A stretch of 64,000 nt of DNA from Pontibacter lucknowensis (GTDB lineage Bacteria > Bacteroidota > Bacteroidia > Cytophagales > Hymenobacteraceae): NCBI RefSeq assembly GCF_900156415.1, contig NZ_FTNM01000001.1:1054001-1118000 (forward strand). Reading direction: 5' to 3'. Shown piece after piece: positions 51,564-60,580 of the stretch. Every line of letters begins with the position of its first letter. Within the stretch, counting starts at the first letter, position 1. The position numbers were made by a program, and so were the translations under genes. The notes beneath the pieces are model-generated. The model made no database searches. It was not told the DNA's origin and saw nothing but the letters and a program-made list of their open reading frames with translations.

Positions 51564-53613
51564 TGGTATAGCCTGTTGTCTTGAACTGGTTATCCTGGTA
51601 TACATTTGGGTGCTGCTCCGGATAAACGATAATGAAGCTGTTGTCTTTGTAGTTGCGCGACAGCACCCGCGGCACATTATCGAGCATGCCATTATACGAC
51701 ACCGTGCCTCTGCGTGCCGATATAACCACCACCATGTCATCCTTGCCTATACCTGTCTGGTTGTTTTCAAACTCCGCCATGGTTGGCCGTGGCATGTAAG
51801 TAGCGTCAATGGCGGGCTTGCTGCTCTTCACAGTACTTTTTATTTGGTTGTTTGTTCTTCTACCGGCCATAAAAACGACCTTAGCTCCCAGTTGCGTTGA
51901 CAACAGGCGAACGGCACGCATCCAGCGCAGGAAACCTCTCTCCAACTCCGCATTGGCCGGCACGATCACAACCAGGCGGCTTGTCGTATTCAGTGGCTGC
52001 ATGATCTTGCATACCAGAATCATCTGCTCTGTATTCTCAAGCAGGTTATCCAGTATGGTACCAAATATCCGATCACGGGTTGTGATCTTGGCATTCCATC
52101 CGAGCACCACCTCTGTAATCATCAGCTCTTTTATGGCCCTGAGTATACCGCTGGCAATGTTGATGTCGATCTTGGATACCAATTGCACGTCGTTGTCAGT
52201 GGCTGAGGCATGTGTTATCGCCTCCTGCAGCATTTTGTTCTTTTTGAAAATCTCCTCTTCAGCATGCTCATTATCCAGCACCACTGCCAGTGGATAGATC
52301 GGTTCGTGATAATCCGGATTCCGCAGCATCACAGAAAGATCAATCAGGTTCTCGATATTCTGAGGATTGGCGATTGGTACCAGGATACGGTCTGGCTTTT
52401 CACTTAGGTTCGGCTTACGTCTGCTCTCAATGATGGCGAGTCGCTTACCCACTTTTTCTGTCACAAAAGAACTAACCAGACAGGTGACGAGGATCAGTAC
52501 GATGGTACCGTTCAGGGCGTCTTCATTGATGATGCCGATGTTATAACCTACCAGTATCACAGCCAATGTAGCCGCTGCGTGTGCACTGCTAAGTCCGAAG
52601 ATCAGGTTACGTTGCGTACCGCTGTACCCAAATATCTTTTGAGTGATCCAGGCTGCCAGGAATTTAGTCACCAGCGCCACTACCACTATCACGCCTGCGA
52701 TAATCAACGCCTCAGGTCCCCTGAACAGCACGCTCAGATCCACGATCATACCAACATTGATCAGGAAGAAAGGGATGAAGATATTATTGCCCACAAACTC
52801 TATTCTGTTCATCAGAGCCGAGGTATGCGGTATAAGCGGGTTAAGTGCTAGTCCTGCCAGGAATGCTCCGATAATGGCTTCTACTCCTGCCAGCTCCGCC
52901 AGAAAGGCTGCCGCAAACACCAGCGTCAATACGAATATGTACTGGGCTCCTTTTTCACTTTCAATTTGCTTAAAGAACCAGCTTGCTATGCGCGGAAACA
53001 CAAACATGACGATGCCGGCAAAGATGGCCAGGGAACCTGCCAGTTTCACCCAATACCATACATCCAGATCTCCTTGTGAACTACCAGCCACTACGGCGAG
53101 CACAAGGAGTACTGCTGTATCTGTCACGATAGTACCACCTATCGTCACCGTCACTGCTTCGTTTTTACTTATACCCAGTCTACTGGCTATGGGGTAAGCG
53201 ATCAGGGTATGGGACGAAAACATACTTGAGAGCAGTATTGCTGAGAGCAACTGATAATCCATCAAGTAATAAAAGATCAGTGTTCCTGTGGTAATAGGTA
53301 TAAGAAATGTAAGCGCTCCGAAGATTAAGCTTCTGTTTCGGTTCTTTTTAAAATCGATCATATCGATTTCCAGCCCTGCCAGGAACATAATGTATAAAAG
53401 GCCTACTGTTCCGAACAGTATAATACTGGCGTCGCGCAGAAGTAGGTTAAATCCGTTTGGCCCTACTATCACACCTGCCAGGATCAAACCTACTATACCA
53501 GGTATGCGCAATTTGTTTAGTATGATGGGAGCAACCAATATGATGAGCAGCACCATCGTAAATATCAGCACCGGATCCTCAAACGGAGGAACCAGCTTTA
53601 GAAGTAATGTCAT
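51535..53613 (-). CDS. Cation:proton antiporter (CPA2/KefB-like) with C-terminal USP-like domain
   Basis: 692 residues. Twelve to thirteen transmembrane helices cover about 15-405 with the CPA2 pattern (RIPGIVGLILAGVIVGPNGFNLL, FLAGLEIDM, ELAGVEAIIGAFLAGLALNPLI). A soluble C-terminus (about 425-670) resembles universal stress protein modules rather than the TrkA-N domain of true KefB. It should exchange Na+ or K+ for protons at the inner membrane. The ATG at 53613 borders the large gene-free region that I propose as the replication origin. Confidence 0.9.
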   Translation of the reverse strand: MTLLLKLVPPFEDPVLIFTMVLLIILVAPIILNKLRIPGIVGLILAGVIVGPNGFNLLLRDASIILFGTVGLLYIMFLAGLEIDMIDFKKNRNRSLIFGALTFLIPITTGTLIFYYLMDYQLLSAILLSSMFSSHTLIAYPIASRLGISKNEAVTVTIGGTIVTDTAVLLVLAVVAGSSQGDLDVWYWVKLAGSLAIFAGIVMFVFPRIASWFFKQIESEKGAQYIFVLTLVFAAAFLAELAGVEAIIGAFLAGLALNPLIPHTSALMNRIEFVGNNIFIPFFLINVGMIVDLSVLFRGPEALIIAGVIVVVALVTKFLAAWITQKIFGYSGTQRNLIFGLSSAHAAATLAVILVGYNIGIINEDALNGTIVLILVTCLVSSFVTEKVGKRLAIIESRRKPNLSEKPDRILVPIANPQNIENLIDLSVMLRNPDYHEPIYPLAVVLDNEHAEEEIFKKNKMLQEAITHASATDNDVQLVSKIDINIASGILRAIKELMITEVVLGWNAKITTRDRIFGTILDNLLENTEQMILVCKIMQPLNTTSRLVVIVPANAELERGFLRWMRAVRLLSTQLGAKVVFMAGRRTNNQIKSTVKSSKPAIDATYMPRPTMAEFENNQTGIGKDDMVVVISARRGTVSYNGMLDNVPRVLSRNYKDNSFIIVYPEQHPNVYQDNQFKTTGYTNETSEKESF

Positions 53614-53734
53614 AGTTTTATGTTAGCGTTCACTTTTTCTCCAGATAAATATAGCGCTTTTATTTTTTTGCCTTTTCTTGCGCCCTACCTTTCCCTCCCT
53701 TTTTTGATCCTCTCTTTTCTCTTTTTGGTCTGAC

Positions 53735-55140
53735 TTATCCAGCTTTCCACATCTTACCTGACCTTATTAATTTTAATTAGATAAATTTTTAAATAAATCT
53801 TCTTTCATCATTAAGGCTGTTCATAAGTTAATAACTGTGGAACATTCTGAATTGTCCTCATTTTCATTTTATATACCCTTGCTTTGCACCTGGCTACCCA
53901 CATTTTATTTTTCTGTTAATTTTTATCTTTCAGTTACTTAACTGCCTTTTCCACTTTTGCCCATTTTGTGTGCATTACTTTTTTCACATACCTGCCCTGC
54001 CGTGGAAAAGCCTTTTTTCTATATACCTTTGTCAACCCCTTTCCACTTTTTGTGTGTTCCACAGCCCTCTGGCCCCACCTGTAGAACAAGCCCACTCTGA
54101 GTTATCAGATTTGATCCACACTTGTCCACATTTATACCCACCCTTTTTGTGGATTTCTAAACATCTTTTTTGATTCTATATTTCGGAGGCTTTAATTGGC
54201 TCTGATGGTGATCGATTTTACCTATTACGGAAGAGGAGCAGGTTTCTTTGCGAGTTCTGATGTGGTCGCTATTGTTTATGTTTCACAGGTCTCTGGTATG
54301 GCTATTTCTAACCGAAATAATTATCGAATGATGTATCCCTTGAATTAGATCCTGTAGCGGGCAGGTTAGTTATTGCCAAGCAGCTCGAAATGGAATGGAG
54401 ATTTTCAGCTTGTGCTATTCGAACTTCAGAAGAGCTACTGCACGTACTTCAATTAGGTTGGGTGTAATGTATTTGCTAAGGAATACAGCAGGTTAGTAGA
54501 GTCTCAGATCGGCACCCTATTAATCAAAGAGCATTGCTTTTCACCGCTAACTCCGCTCATACATAATTTTGCCCCCTTCTTTAAGATCAGCTTCCCCTTT
54601 TATTCAAGAGGAGTTATAGGGAACATCAGTACCAGGTATAGGTTTTCGTCTTTAGTGTTGCTCTCGAATCTACCTATCACAGATTCATATTTAGATGTAT
54701 ACTGGTAGTATTTGTATCTCCTGTGCACCCGTTAAGCAGATCTTATTTTGAATTTAACTGCTCTGTTCCGTTATACCAATGCATGAGTTTTGGTTAGATT
54801 GTATCACCAATTTTAGGTTATTCCTCATGGCTTTGGGAAGTTGTTTAGCTCTTGAAGAGTATCTAAATGAATGCGATGGTAAGTTATAATCATCGCTTGA
54901 TAGTTCGTTGAATCCGGTTTGTTATCTATATCTGAGTGATAGCTGGCAATTGTTTATTTGTCTTCAGGAGCACAAATCTGAAATCATCAGCTGGTTTTAT
55001 GACCTATTCTTATTTTCGTCTCAGTCTTTCGATCTCAGTTTCTCTTGTGTTCTTTTTATTAGCATGGGTTTCTGTGGACAATTGCTTTGATTTAGGCCCT
55101 GCAGGTAATTTGATCCCTTTTTCGTTGCTTCTTATCCACG
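53735..55140. other. Candidate chromosomal replication origin (oriC)
   Basis: The gap 53614-55206 (1.6 kb) has no convincing gene. DnaA-box-like 9-mers (consensus TTATCCACA) include TTATCCACG (55132), TGATCCACA (54112), TTGTCCACA (54122 and reverse at 55073), TGTTCCACA (54055, reverse 53836), CTTTCCACA (53743), TTTTCCACT (53947), reverse TTTTCCACG (54001) and reverse AAATCCACA (54148). An AT-only-like block at about 53764-53798 could be the unwinding element. By hand count, C exceeds G by about 137 to 59 at 53641-54180, but G exceeds C by about 201 to 175 at 54181-55140. mnmG and a perfect parS lie to the right. Strand bias of genes does not switch across the gap. Confidence 0.6.
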
Positions 55141-55171
55141 TGTTATCGGTTGAACTGTATGTATCAGATAT

Positions 55172-55203
55172 AAAAAAAGGGAGCCAAATCAGCTCCCTTT
55201 TTT
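55172..55203 (-). terminator. Terminator of the Ig-like lipoprotein gene
   Basis: AAAAAAGGGAGC pairs with GCTCCCTTTTTT around a 7-base loop, immediately past the stop codon at 55207; it ends transcription coming from mnmG before the putative origin. Confidence 0.92.
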
Positions 55204-55206
55204 ACT

Positions 55207-56817
55207 CTAGAATTCTATATTTTCTTCCATCTCCCAGTTGGCCCTTATCTCCAGTGGTTTGTCGTGAAGGTATACCTGCTCAGGTTCTCTTACCAGTTCA
55301 GGGTCTCCCCCATCCCATTTACCATTGTTGTTGGCATCCAATATCACGCGTATAAAGTAAGTGCCCGGTTCAATGCTTCGGAAATTGTAGGTCCTTGTAT
55401 TCCGCACCTGGTGCTTCACCTTGTATTGGTTATCTACTAATTGGATGATGTAGCTCTTTTGCTCTGTTTTCACTGCCCCTCTTAGACTTCCTGCTCCTCT
55501 TGCTTCCGCCACCGTTACCTGTAGGGTTGGCATTGTAAAACGTTCACCCTGTACCGGCACTATACCTACACTATCCAGCACGATGGAAGCCTGTCGGTTA
55601 TTGTTTGTCCATTTAGGCATTACAAAGCTTATCTCTGTTGCCGTGCGATCAAGTGCCACTTGTTCCGGATACGTCAGTCTGGCCACCTCTATGCTGTCAG
55701 CTAAAAGACGTATTGGAGTTTTTGATTGAATTCTAACCGGTGTTTCCAATTCAATTATGACACGCTGTCCTTCACTAATTGCCCCGTTGCTTGTATTGCC
55801 GTTTTCTTTCAGACGTGCACCCTGCACCCGCTGCGCTCTTTTGCCTTCGAACGCTATCTGTACTGTATCTACTGTTCGGTTAGCTGCTGAGTCCAGGGCC
55901 GTCAGTATAGCTCTTCCACCAGCGAAACGGCTGTCGCCAAATAGATCCACTATCTTGCCATCTGTTGATACTTTATGAATCAGAGTGTCTTTTGGTGAGT
56001 CTGCCGGTCTGGCTATAAAGCTTTCTATACCTTCATTGTAATTGGCCACAAAGCGATCTGTATACCTTTCACGACGCTGCAGGATGGGGCGTTTTGTATC
56101 TATCCCAACAGTCTGCAGCACTACTTCCTGTTCCTCGCTTGTCACGCTTATCGGCTCTGCTTTATAAGCGATTCGCTCTTCCTCCGTGTCATAAAGGGAG
56201 TTATTGTTTTTATCAGTCAGCGCATAGATTCTGTACTCACCATCCCTTATGTTTTCGAAGGTGAACTCCCCATTAGCATTGGTTTGCGTCTGGTAATATG
56301 GTCTGCTTTTCCTGATGCTGAGTGTGTCGCTTGTAGGGTATAAAGCCACCACGGCTTCGTTCTCCGGTTCCTGTGTAAGCAGTCTTACTACTTGCCCGCT
56401 TACTCTGCTCGAGTCTATGAAACTGCCTGTGCTAAACGTTAATACCAATCCTTCTGCAATGTTTTTTTCCGTGATATCCTGTATGCCTTTTCTGAAGTTT
56501 AAGGTATAGGTCGTGTTTTCCTCGAAGGGTTGCTCAAATACTAACTCCATCCTGGTTCGGCTCGATCGCACCTGATATTTGTTGTCGGTAAACGGTGTGA
56601 TCAGGAGTTCTTTCTGCAGGTTGTTTTGCTGAACCTCTTCATTAAAATCAAGCGTGATAGTACGGGTACTTACATTCAGTTCCTGCGACTTCGGATTGCT
56701 ATTCAGAAGCTCCGGTGCGTCTTCGTCTTTAGGTCCTCCTTCCGGGTTGTTTATACTAGCGCATGAAGAGATGCTAATTACTGAAGCTGCAAGTAAAAGG
56801 CTGTTGACAATTTTCAT
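55207..56817 (-). CDS. Lipoprotein with N-terminal Ig-like (Big_5) domain
   Basis: 536 residues with a lipobox (SVISISSC, mature Cys19). The first ~110 mature residues form a Big_5-like bacterial Ig domain (STRTITLDFNEEVQQNNLQKELLITPF, TYTLNFRKGIQDI). Later segments include a carboxypeptidase-regulatory/CNA-B-like beta sandwich (TNANGEFTFENIRDGEYRIYALTDKNNNSLYD) and a similar C-terminal module (PGTYFIRVILDANNNGKWDGGD). It is a conserved Bacteroidota surface or periplasmic lipoprotein of unknown role, here last in the mnmG operon before the origin gap. Confidence 0.82.
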   Translation of the reverse strand: MKIVNSLLLAASVISISSCASINNPEGGPKDEDAPELLNSNPKSQELNVSTRTITLDFNEEVQQNNLQKELLITPFTDNKYQVRSSRTRMELVFEQPFEENTTYTLNFRKGIQDITEKNIAEGLVLTFSTGSFIDSSRVSGQVVRLLTQEPENEAVVALYPTSDTLSIRKSRPYYQTQTNANGEFTFENIRDGEYRIYALTDKNNNSLYDTEEERIAYKAEPISVTSEEQEVVLQTVGIDTKRPILQRRERYTDRFVANYNEGIESFIARPADSPKDTLIHKVSTDGKIVDLFGDSRFAGGRAILTALDSAANRTVDTVQIAFEGKRAQRVQGARLKENGNTSNGAISEGQRVIIELETPVRIQSKTPIRLLADSIEVARLTYPEQVALDRTATEISFVMPKWTNNNRQASIVLDSVGIVPVQGERFTMPTLQVTVAEARGAGSLRGAVKTEQKSYIIQLVDNQYKVKHQVRNTRTYNFRSIEPGTYFIRVILDANNNGKWDGGDPELVREPEQVYLHDKPLEIRANWEMEENIEF

Positions 56818-56893
56818 CTAATATTCATTTAAATGAAAAACAGGCAAACTTTCGCTTGCCTTGTTCTTATTTATTAACACTATTTGGTGGTGT

Positions 56894-57781
56894 TTATTTT
56901 CTCTTTGCTACAAAGATCAGGCTCGAGTAATCGTTACCGTTTTTCTCTGCATAGCTGTTAGACTTAAACCCATTGACCACACTGCTGATTACTTTTGTCT
57001 TCCCTTCTTTCTGTTTCTCGCTGAGCATGCTCACGTAATAGGCATCAAACTTCATGGGTAACACTTCCTCTAGTTTCATTTTGTGTTTCTTGAGTAAGCG
57101 CTTCATGGTTGGTTGTGTGAAGTGATACAGGTGACGTGGCACATCGTAAGCCGCCCAATCTGCTTTGTATTGCTGTGCGTCATGTGAATCAGCATTGGGA
57201 ACAGCTATGATCAGGGTGCCGTCTTCCTGCAGCAGATTGATGAGTTCCGAAAGTGTTTCATTCAAAGTATGGATATGCTCCAACACATGCCAGAGTGTGA
57301 TTACTTCAAATTTCTCCCCTTCTATCTCACTAAGTTCTTTCGCTATTATTTCACCTGTCTGGCCTGAAGCTTCCTCACGGGCACGCGTATTTGGCTCCAC
57401 TCCTCTTATTTCCCAACCGTCGTTTTTACAGGCATTCAGGAATACGCCTGTTCCGCAGCCATAATCCAGTATAGCTCCTTTGGCTGGAGTATGCCTGTTG
57501 ATAAGCTCTACCTTTTGCTTCGTCGTAATGGAGCGCACCACATGATAGGCTCTGTTGATAATGCCTGTCTTGATGTTGCTGTGCGATATGTATTCTTCAG
57601 ATTCGTAATATTTATCAATACTGGCAGCATCAGGTCGCGGGTTCGTAAACTTGAATGTGCAATTCTCACATTCCACAATTACGAAGCTCTCTTTTGAGAC
57701 CGCGTTGTCTGTTACTACCAGAAAGTTTTTAAAATCTTCTTTGCCACATATCGGGCAATGCTCCAGTCTTTCGTAGCTCAT
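56894..57781 (-). CDS. Class I SAM-dependent methyltransferase with N-terminal zinc knuckles
   Basis: 295 residues. CPIC near residue 9 and CENC near residue 38 form a zinc-binding head, followed by a Rossmann methyltransferase with SAM loop ILDYGCGTGVFLNAC and the VITLWHVLEHIHT acidic motif. A C-terminal basic segment follows. Substrate unknown; similar proteins modify sugars or small molecules. Its ATG directly abuts the mnmG stop (no gap), so the two are translated from the same message. Confidence 0.88.
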   Translation of the reverse strand: MSYERLEHCPICGKEDFKNFLVVTDNAVSKESFVIVECENCTFKFTNPRPDAASIDKYYESEEYISHSNIKTGIINRAYHVVRSITTKQKVELINRHTPAKGAILDYGCGTGVFLNACKNDGWEIRGVEPNTRAREEASGQTGEIIAKELSEIEGEKFEVITLWHVLEHIHTLNETLSELINLLQEDGTLIIAVPNADSHDAQQYKADWAAYDVPRHLYHFTQPTMKRLLKKHKMKLEEVLPMKFDAYYVSMLSEKQKEGKTKVISSVVNGFKSNSYAEKNGNDYSSLIFVAKRK

Positions 57782-59644
57782 TTATTTTCCAAGGTATACC
57801 ATTAGTACAGATATGTCAGCAGGTGAAACTCCACTGATACGTGATGCCTGGCCGATTGTCTCAGGCTGTATACGTAGCAATTTCTCACGCGCCTCAGCTG
57901 ACAAGGCAGGTATGTTGCGGTAGTCTATTTTCTCTTTGATATTATAGTTTTCGAGTTCACCCATTTTGGCAGCCATGGTGTGCTCCTTCTCAATGTAGCT
58001 TTCGTACTTCACGGCTATCTCAGCTTGCTCTACACTGTCAGCTTTGAACTTGCTCAGGTACTCTGCTACGGCTGGCACGGCCTCAGCGATATGCTTGATC
58101 TCGATGTTTGGACGTTTGATTAACTGACCTGCACGCTGCTTTTCTACAATTGGTGCTGAGCCCATTTGCTCCAGCATGCTGTTGATATCACCCGGCTCAA
58201 TCGGTTTGTTACTCAGGTAAGCGATGATTTCAGCCGTTTCTTTGATCTTCTTATCCACAGCAGCCAAACGGCTTTCGTCAGCCAATCCAAGCTCGTAGCC
58301 TAGCTTTGTAAGGCGGATATCAGCATTGTCCTGACGTAGCAGGATACGGTGCTCTGCTCTGGAAGTAAACATACGGTATGGCTCATCGGTACCCTTGTTT
58401 ACCAGGTCGTCGATCAATACGCCGATGTAAGCTTCTGATCGCTTTAGAATAAACGGCGCTTTTTCGTTTATCTTGTTATGCGCATTTATACCTGCCATTA
58501 ATCCTTGGCAAGCTGCTTCTTCGTATCCCGTTGTTCCGTTGATCTGGCCAGCAAAGTACAGGTTCTGCACCAGCTTTGTTTCCAGCGTTAGGCTCAGCTG
58601 CGTTGGCGGGAAGAAGTCGTATTCTATTGCATAACCAGGGCGGAACATTTTGGCGTTCTCAAATCCCACGATCTTACGCAGTGCTTTCAGCTGCACATCT
58701 TCCGGCAGTGAGCTGGAGAAACCGTTCACGTATACCTCTACTGTATTCCAGCCTTCCGGTTCCACAAAGATCTGGTGACGGTCACGATCGGCAAAGCGAT
58801 TAATCTTGTCTTCAATAGATGGGCAGTAACGCGGGCCCAATCCCTGGATACGACCCTGGAACATAGGCGACTTTTCGAAGCCAGTTTTAAGGATTTCGTG
58901 TACGTCTGAATTTGTATAAGTGATATAGCAGCTACGTTGCTTAGCCAACGGCGTGGTTTCAGTATAAGAGAACTTTGAAGGATTCTCGTCGCCGAATTGC
59001 TCTTCCATACGGCTGTAGTCGAGCGAGCGACCATCAACACGCGGAGGTGTTCCGGTCTTCATGCGGCCTGCCTCAAAGCCCAGTTGAATGAGTTGCTCTG
59101 TTATGCCTTTTGCTGATTTTTCTGCTGAGCGACCACCACCCATCTGTTTTTCGCCGATGTGGATAATGCCATTCAAAAATGTGCCGTTCGTTAAAATTAC
59201 GGCCTTTCCACGTATAGTTATCCCCAGGCTAGTGCGTACACCAACGGCTCTGCCATCCTCTACTTCTATACCTGTCACCATCTCTTGCCAGAAGTCAACG
59301 TTCTCAGTTTGCTCCAGTGTCAGTCGCCAGGCTTCGGCAAATCGCATGCGGTCACTCTGTGCACGAGGGCTCCACATGGCAGGTCCTTTTGATTTGTTCA
59401 GCATGCGGAACTGGATCATGGTCTCGTCGGTAATGATACCGCTCATACCACCCAGCGCATCAACTTCACGCACAATCTGTCCTTTTGCTACGCCACCCAT
59501 AGCCGGGTTGCAGGACATCTGCGCAATGGTATTCATATTCATGGTCGCCAAAAGGACTTTAGAGCCCATTTTGGCAGCTGCGGCAGCGGCTTCACAGCCT
59601 GCATGGCCCGCACCTACAACTATGATATCGTATTCTGGAAACAT
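57782..59644 (-). CDS. mnmG: tRNA uridine-5-carboxymethylaminomethyl(34) synthesis protein MnmG
   Basis: 620 residues. FAD-binding [15 protein letters not shown] at the N-terminus, [15 protein letters not shown] and the [24 protein letters not shown] block are diagnostic. With MnmE it installs the cmnm5 group on wobble U34 of tRNAs. In many bacteria this gene (gidA) flanks the replication origin. Here a perfect parS lies 18 bases upstream of its ATG and a candidate oriC lies downstream, beyond the methyltransferase and lipoprotein genes. It follows ybeY after 67 bases. Confidence 0.97.
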   Translation of the reverse strand: MFPEYDIIVVGAGHAGCEAAAAAAKMGSKVLLATMNMNTIAQMSCNPAMGGVAKGQIVREVDALGGMSGIITDETMIQFRMLNKSKGPAMWSPRAQSDRMRFAEAWRLTLEQTENVDFWQEMVTGIEVEDGRAVGVRTSLGITIRGKAVILTNGTFLNGIIHIGEKQMGGGRSAEKSAKGITEQLIQLGFEAGRMKTGTPPRVDGRSLDYSRMEEQFGDENPSKFSYTETTPLAKQRSCYITYTNSDVHEILKTGFEKSPMFQGRIQGLGPRYCPSIEDKINRFADRDRHQIFVEPEGWNTVEVYVNGFSSSLPEDVQLKALRKIVGFENAKMFRPGYAIEYDFFPPTQLSLTLETKLVQNLYFAGQINGTTGYEEAACQGLMAGINAHNKINEKAPFILKRSEAYIGVLIDDLVNKGTDEPYRMFTSRAEHRILLRQDNADIRLTKLGYELGLADESRLAAVDKKIKETAEIIAYLSNKPIEPGDINSMLEQMGSAPIVEKQRAGQLIKRPNIEIKHIAEAVPAVAEYLSKFKADSVEQAEIAVKYESYIEKEHTMAAKMGELENYNIKEKIDYRNIPALSAEAREKLLRIQPETIGQASRISGVSPADISVLMVYLGK

Positions 59645-59662
59645 GTATTCTGGATTTAGAGA

Positions 59663-59678
59663 TGTTTCACGTGAAACA
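59663..59678. other. parS centromere site
   Basis: TGTTTCACGTGAAACA matches the ParB-binding consensus TGTTNCACGTGAAACA at every position and is extended to the 20-base palindrome GATGTTTCACGTGAAACATC (59661-59680). It lies between mnmG and ybeY. ParB spreads from such sites to load SMC and move origins apart. No parAB genes are visible. The position, next to a gidA-type locus, is classic for origin-proximal parS. Confidence 0.88.
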
Positions 59679-59711
59679 TCAAAGGGAGGTTGGTAATTCC
59701 CTTATTTGCGA

Positions 59712-60140
59712 TTAAAATTTCCGCAAAGATAAGGAAGAATCTTCGAGTTTGCGCATAGCTGCTTCCTGCTCAGGGGTTTTATCTTTGAAACCAAGCAAGT
59801 GAAGAACGCCGTGGATGAGGACGCGGTGAAGTTCGTCATTAAAAGAAGTGCCGTGCGTCATGGCGTTGTCGCGCACACGATCAATGCTAATAAAAATATC
59901 ACCTTCGATAGTGCCTTCTATGTCGGCATTGTCGAAGGTGATGATGTCTGTGAGCGTGTCATGATCGAGATACTCCACATTGATCTGGTGCAGGTAATCG
60001 TCAGAACAGAATATGTAGGTAAGGCTTACCAGTTCTTGCTCATGTTGCTCGATAATGTCTGCAATCCAATCGGAGATCTGCTCTGGGTTTTCCAGCGAGA
60101 AATCAATGTCCTCGCTGAAGAACTCAATTGGATGATCCAT
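59712..60140 (-). CDS. ybeY: rRNA maturation RNase YbeY
   Basis: 142 residues. The metal motif reads HGVLHLLGFKDKTPEQEAAM: the first two His are present, but the third His of the canonical HGxLHLxGxDH is replaced (KDK), as is common in Bacteroidota. YbeY is a single-strand endoribonuclease acting in 16S rRNA 3' processing and ribosome quality control. Its ATG lies inside the end of the upstream RsbW-like gene (17-base overlap), so the genes are coupled. Confidence 0.92.
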   Translation of the reverse strand: MDHPIEFFSEDIDFSLENPEQISDWIADIIEQHEQELVSLTYIFCSDDYLHQINVEYLDHDTLTDIITFDNADIEGTIEGDIFISIDRVRDNAMTHGTSFNDELHRVLIHGVLHLLGFKDKTPEQEAAMRKLEDSSLSLRKF

Positions 60141-60549
60141 TCTGTGATTGTGTGATGTTAAATATTAGCTGCACCTTTTTGCCGTTGTCCAGGAAGTTTA
60201 CCTCGTCACATAGGTTACGCATCAGGAAGATACCGCGACCACCAGGGTTCTCCAGGTTCTCAGGAGCGGTAGGATCAGGCAGGGTGTCATAATCAAAACC
60301 AGGTCCTTCATCTTCAATTTCAAAAAGAAGCTGATTATTCTCTACCTGGAGCGTAAGGTATACTAATTTTTCCTTGTCGAATTTATTGCCGTGGCGGATG
60401 GCATTGTTCACAGACTCTGTAACGGCTACCATAATGTTGCCATACACATCGTCTTCAAACTCGAATTCTTCCTTTGAATTGTCTATGAAGCTTTCTATAA
60501 CTCGGATGTTCTCGATTAAGGAAGGAATCTGAATTTTAACCTGATTCAT
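60124..60549 (-). CDS. RsbW-like histidine-kinase-fold ATPase (anti-sigma-type)
   Basis: 141 residues of a GHKL/HATPase domain: N-box VAVTESVNNAIRHGN, G1 region EDEGPGFDY, and G2-type GGRGIFLMRNLCDEV are all present. It lacks a His-phosphotransfer domain, as in RsbW/SpoIIAB anti-sigma kinases or stand-alone regulators. Partner unknown; no sigma factor or anti-anti-sigma gene is adjacent (a STAS-like gene is 29 kb away). It is coupled to ybeY by overlap and follows the DUF4175 gene after 31 bases. Confidence 0.86.
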   Translation of the reverse strand: MNQVKIQIPSLIENIRVIESFIDNSKEEFEFEDDVYGNIMVAVTESVNNAIRHGNKFDKEKLVYLTLQVENNQLLFEIEDEGPGFDYDTLPDPTAPENLENPGGRGIFLMRNLCDEVNFLDNGKKVQLIFNITQSQNGSSN

Positions 60550-60580
60550 ATTACTTGTTAGTGATGCTATAAGGTGCGTA

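Noticed and set aside
54205-54348. 47-codon frame inside the candidate oriC with an upstream GGAGG
   Set aside because: Short, not recognisable, and frames of this size are expected in 1.6 kb; Shine-Dalgarno use is rare in this phylum.
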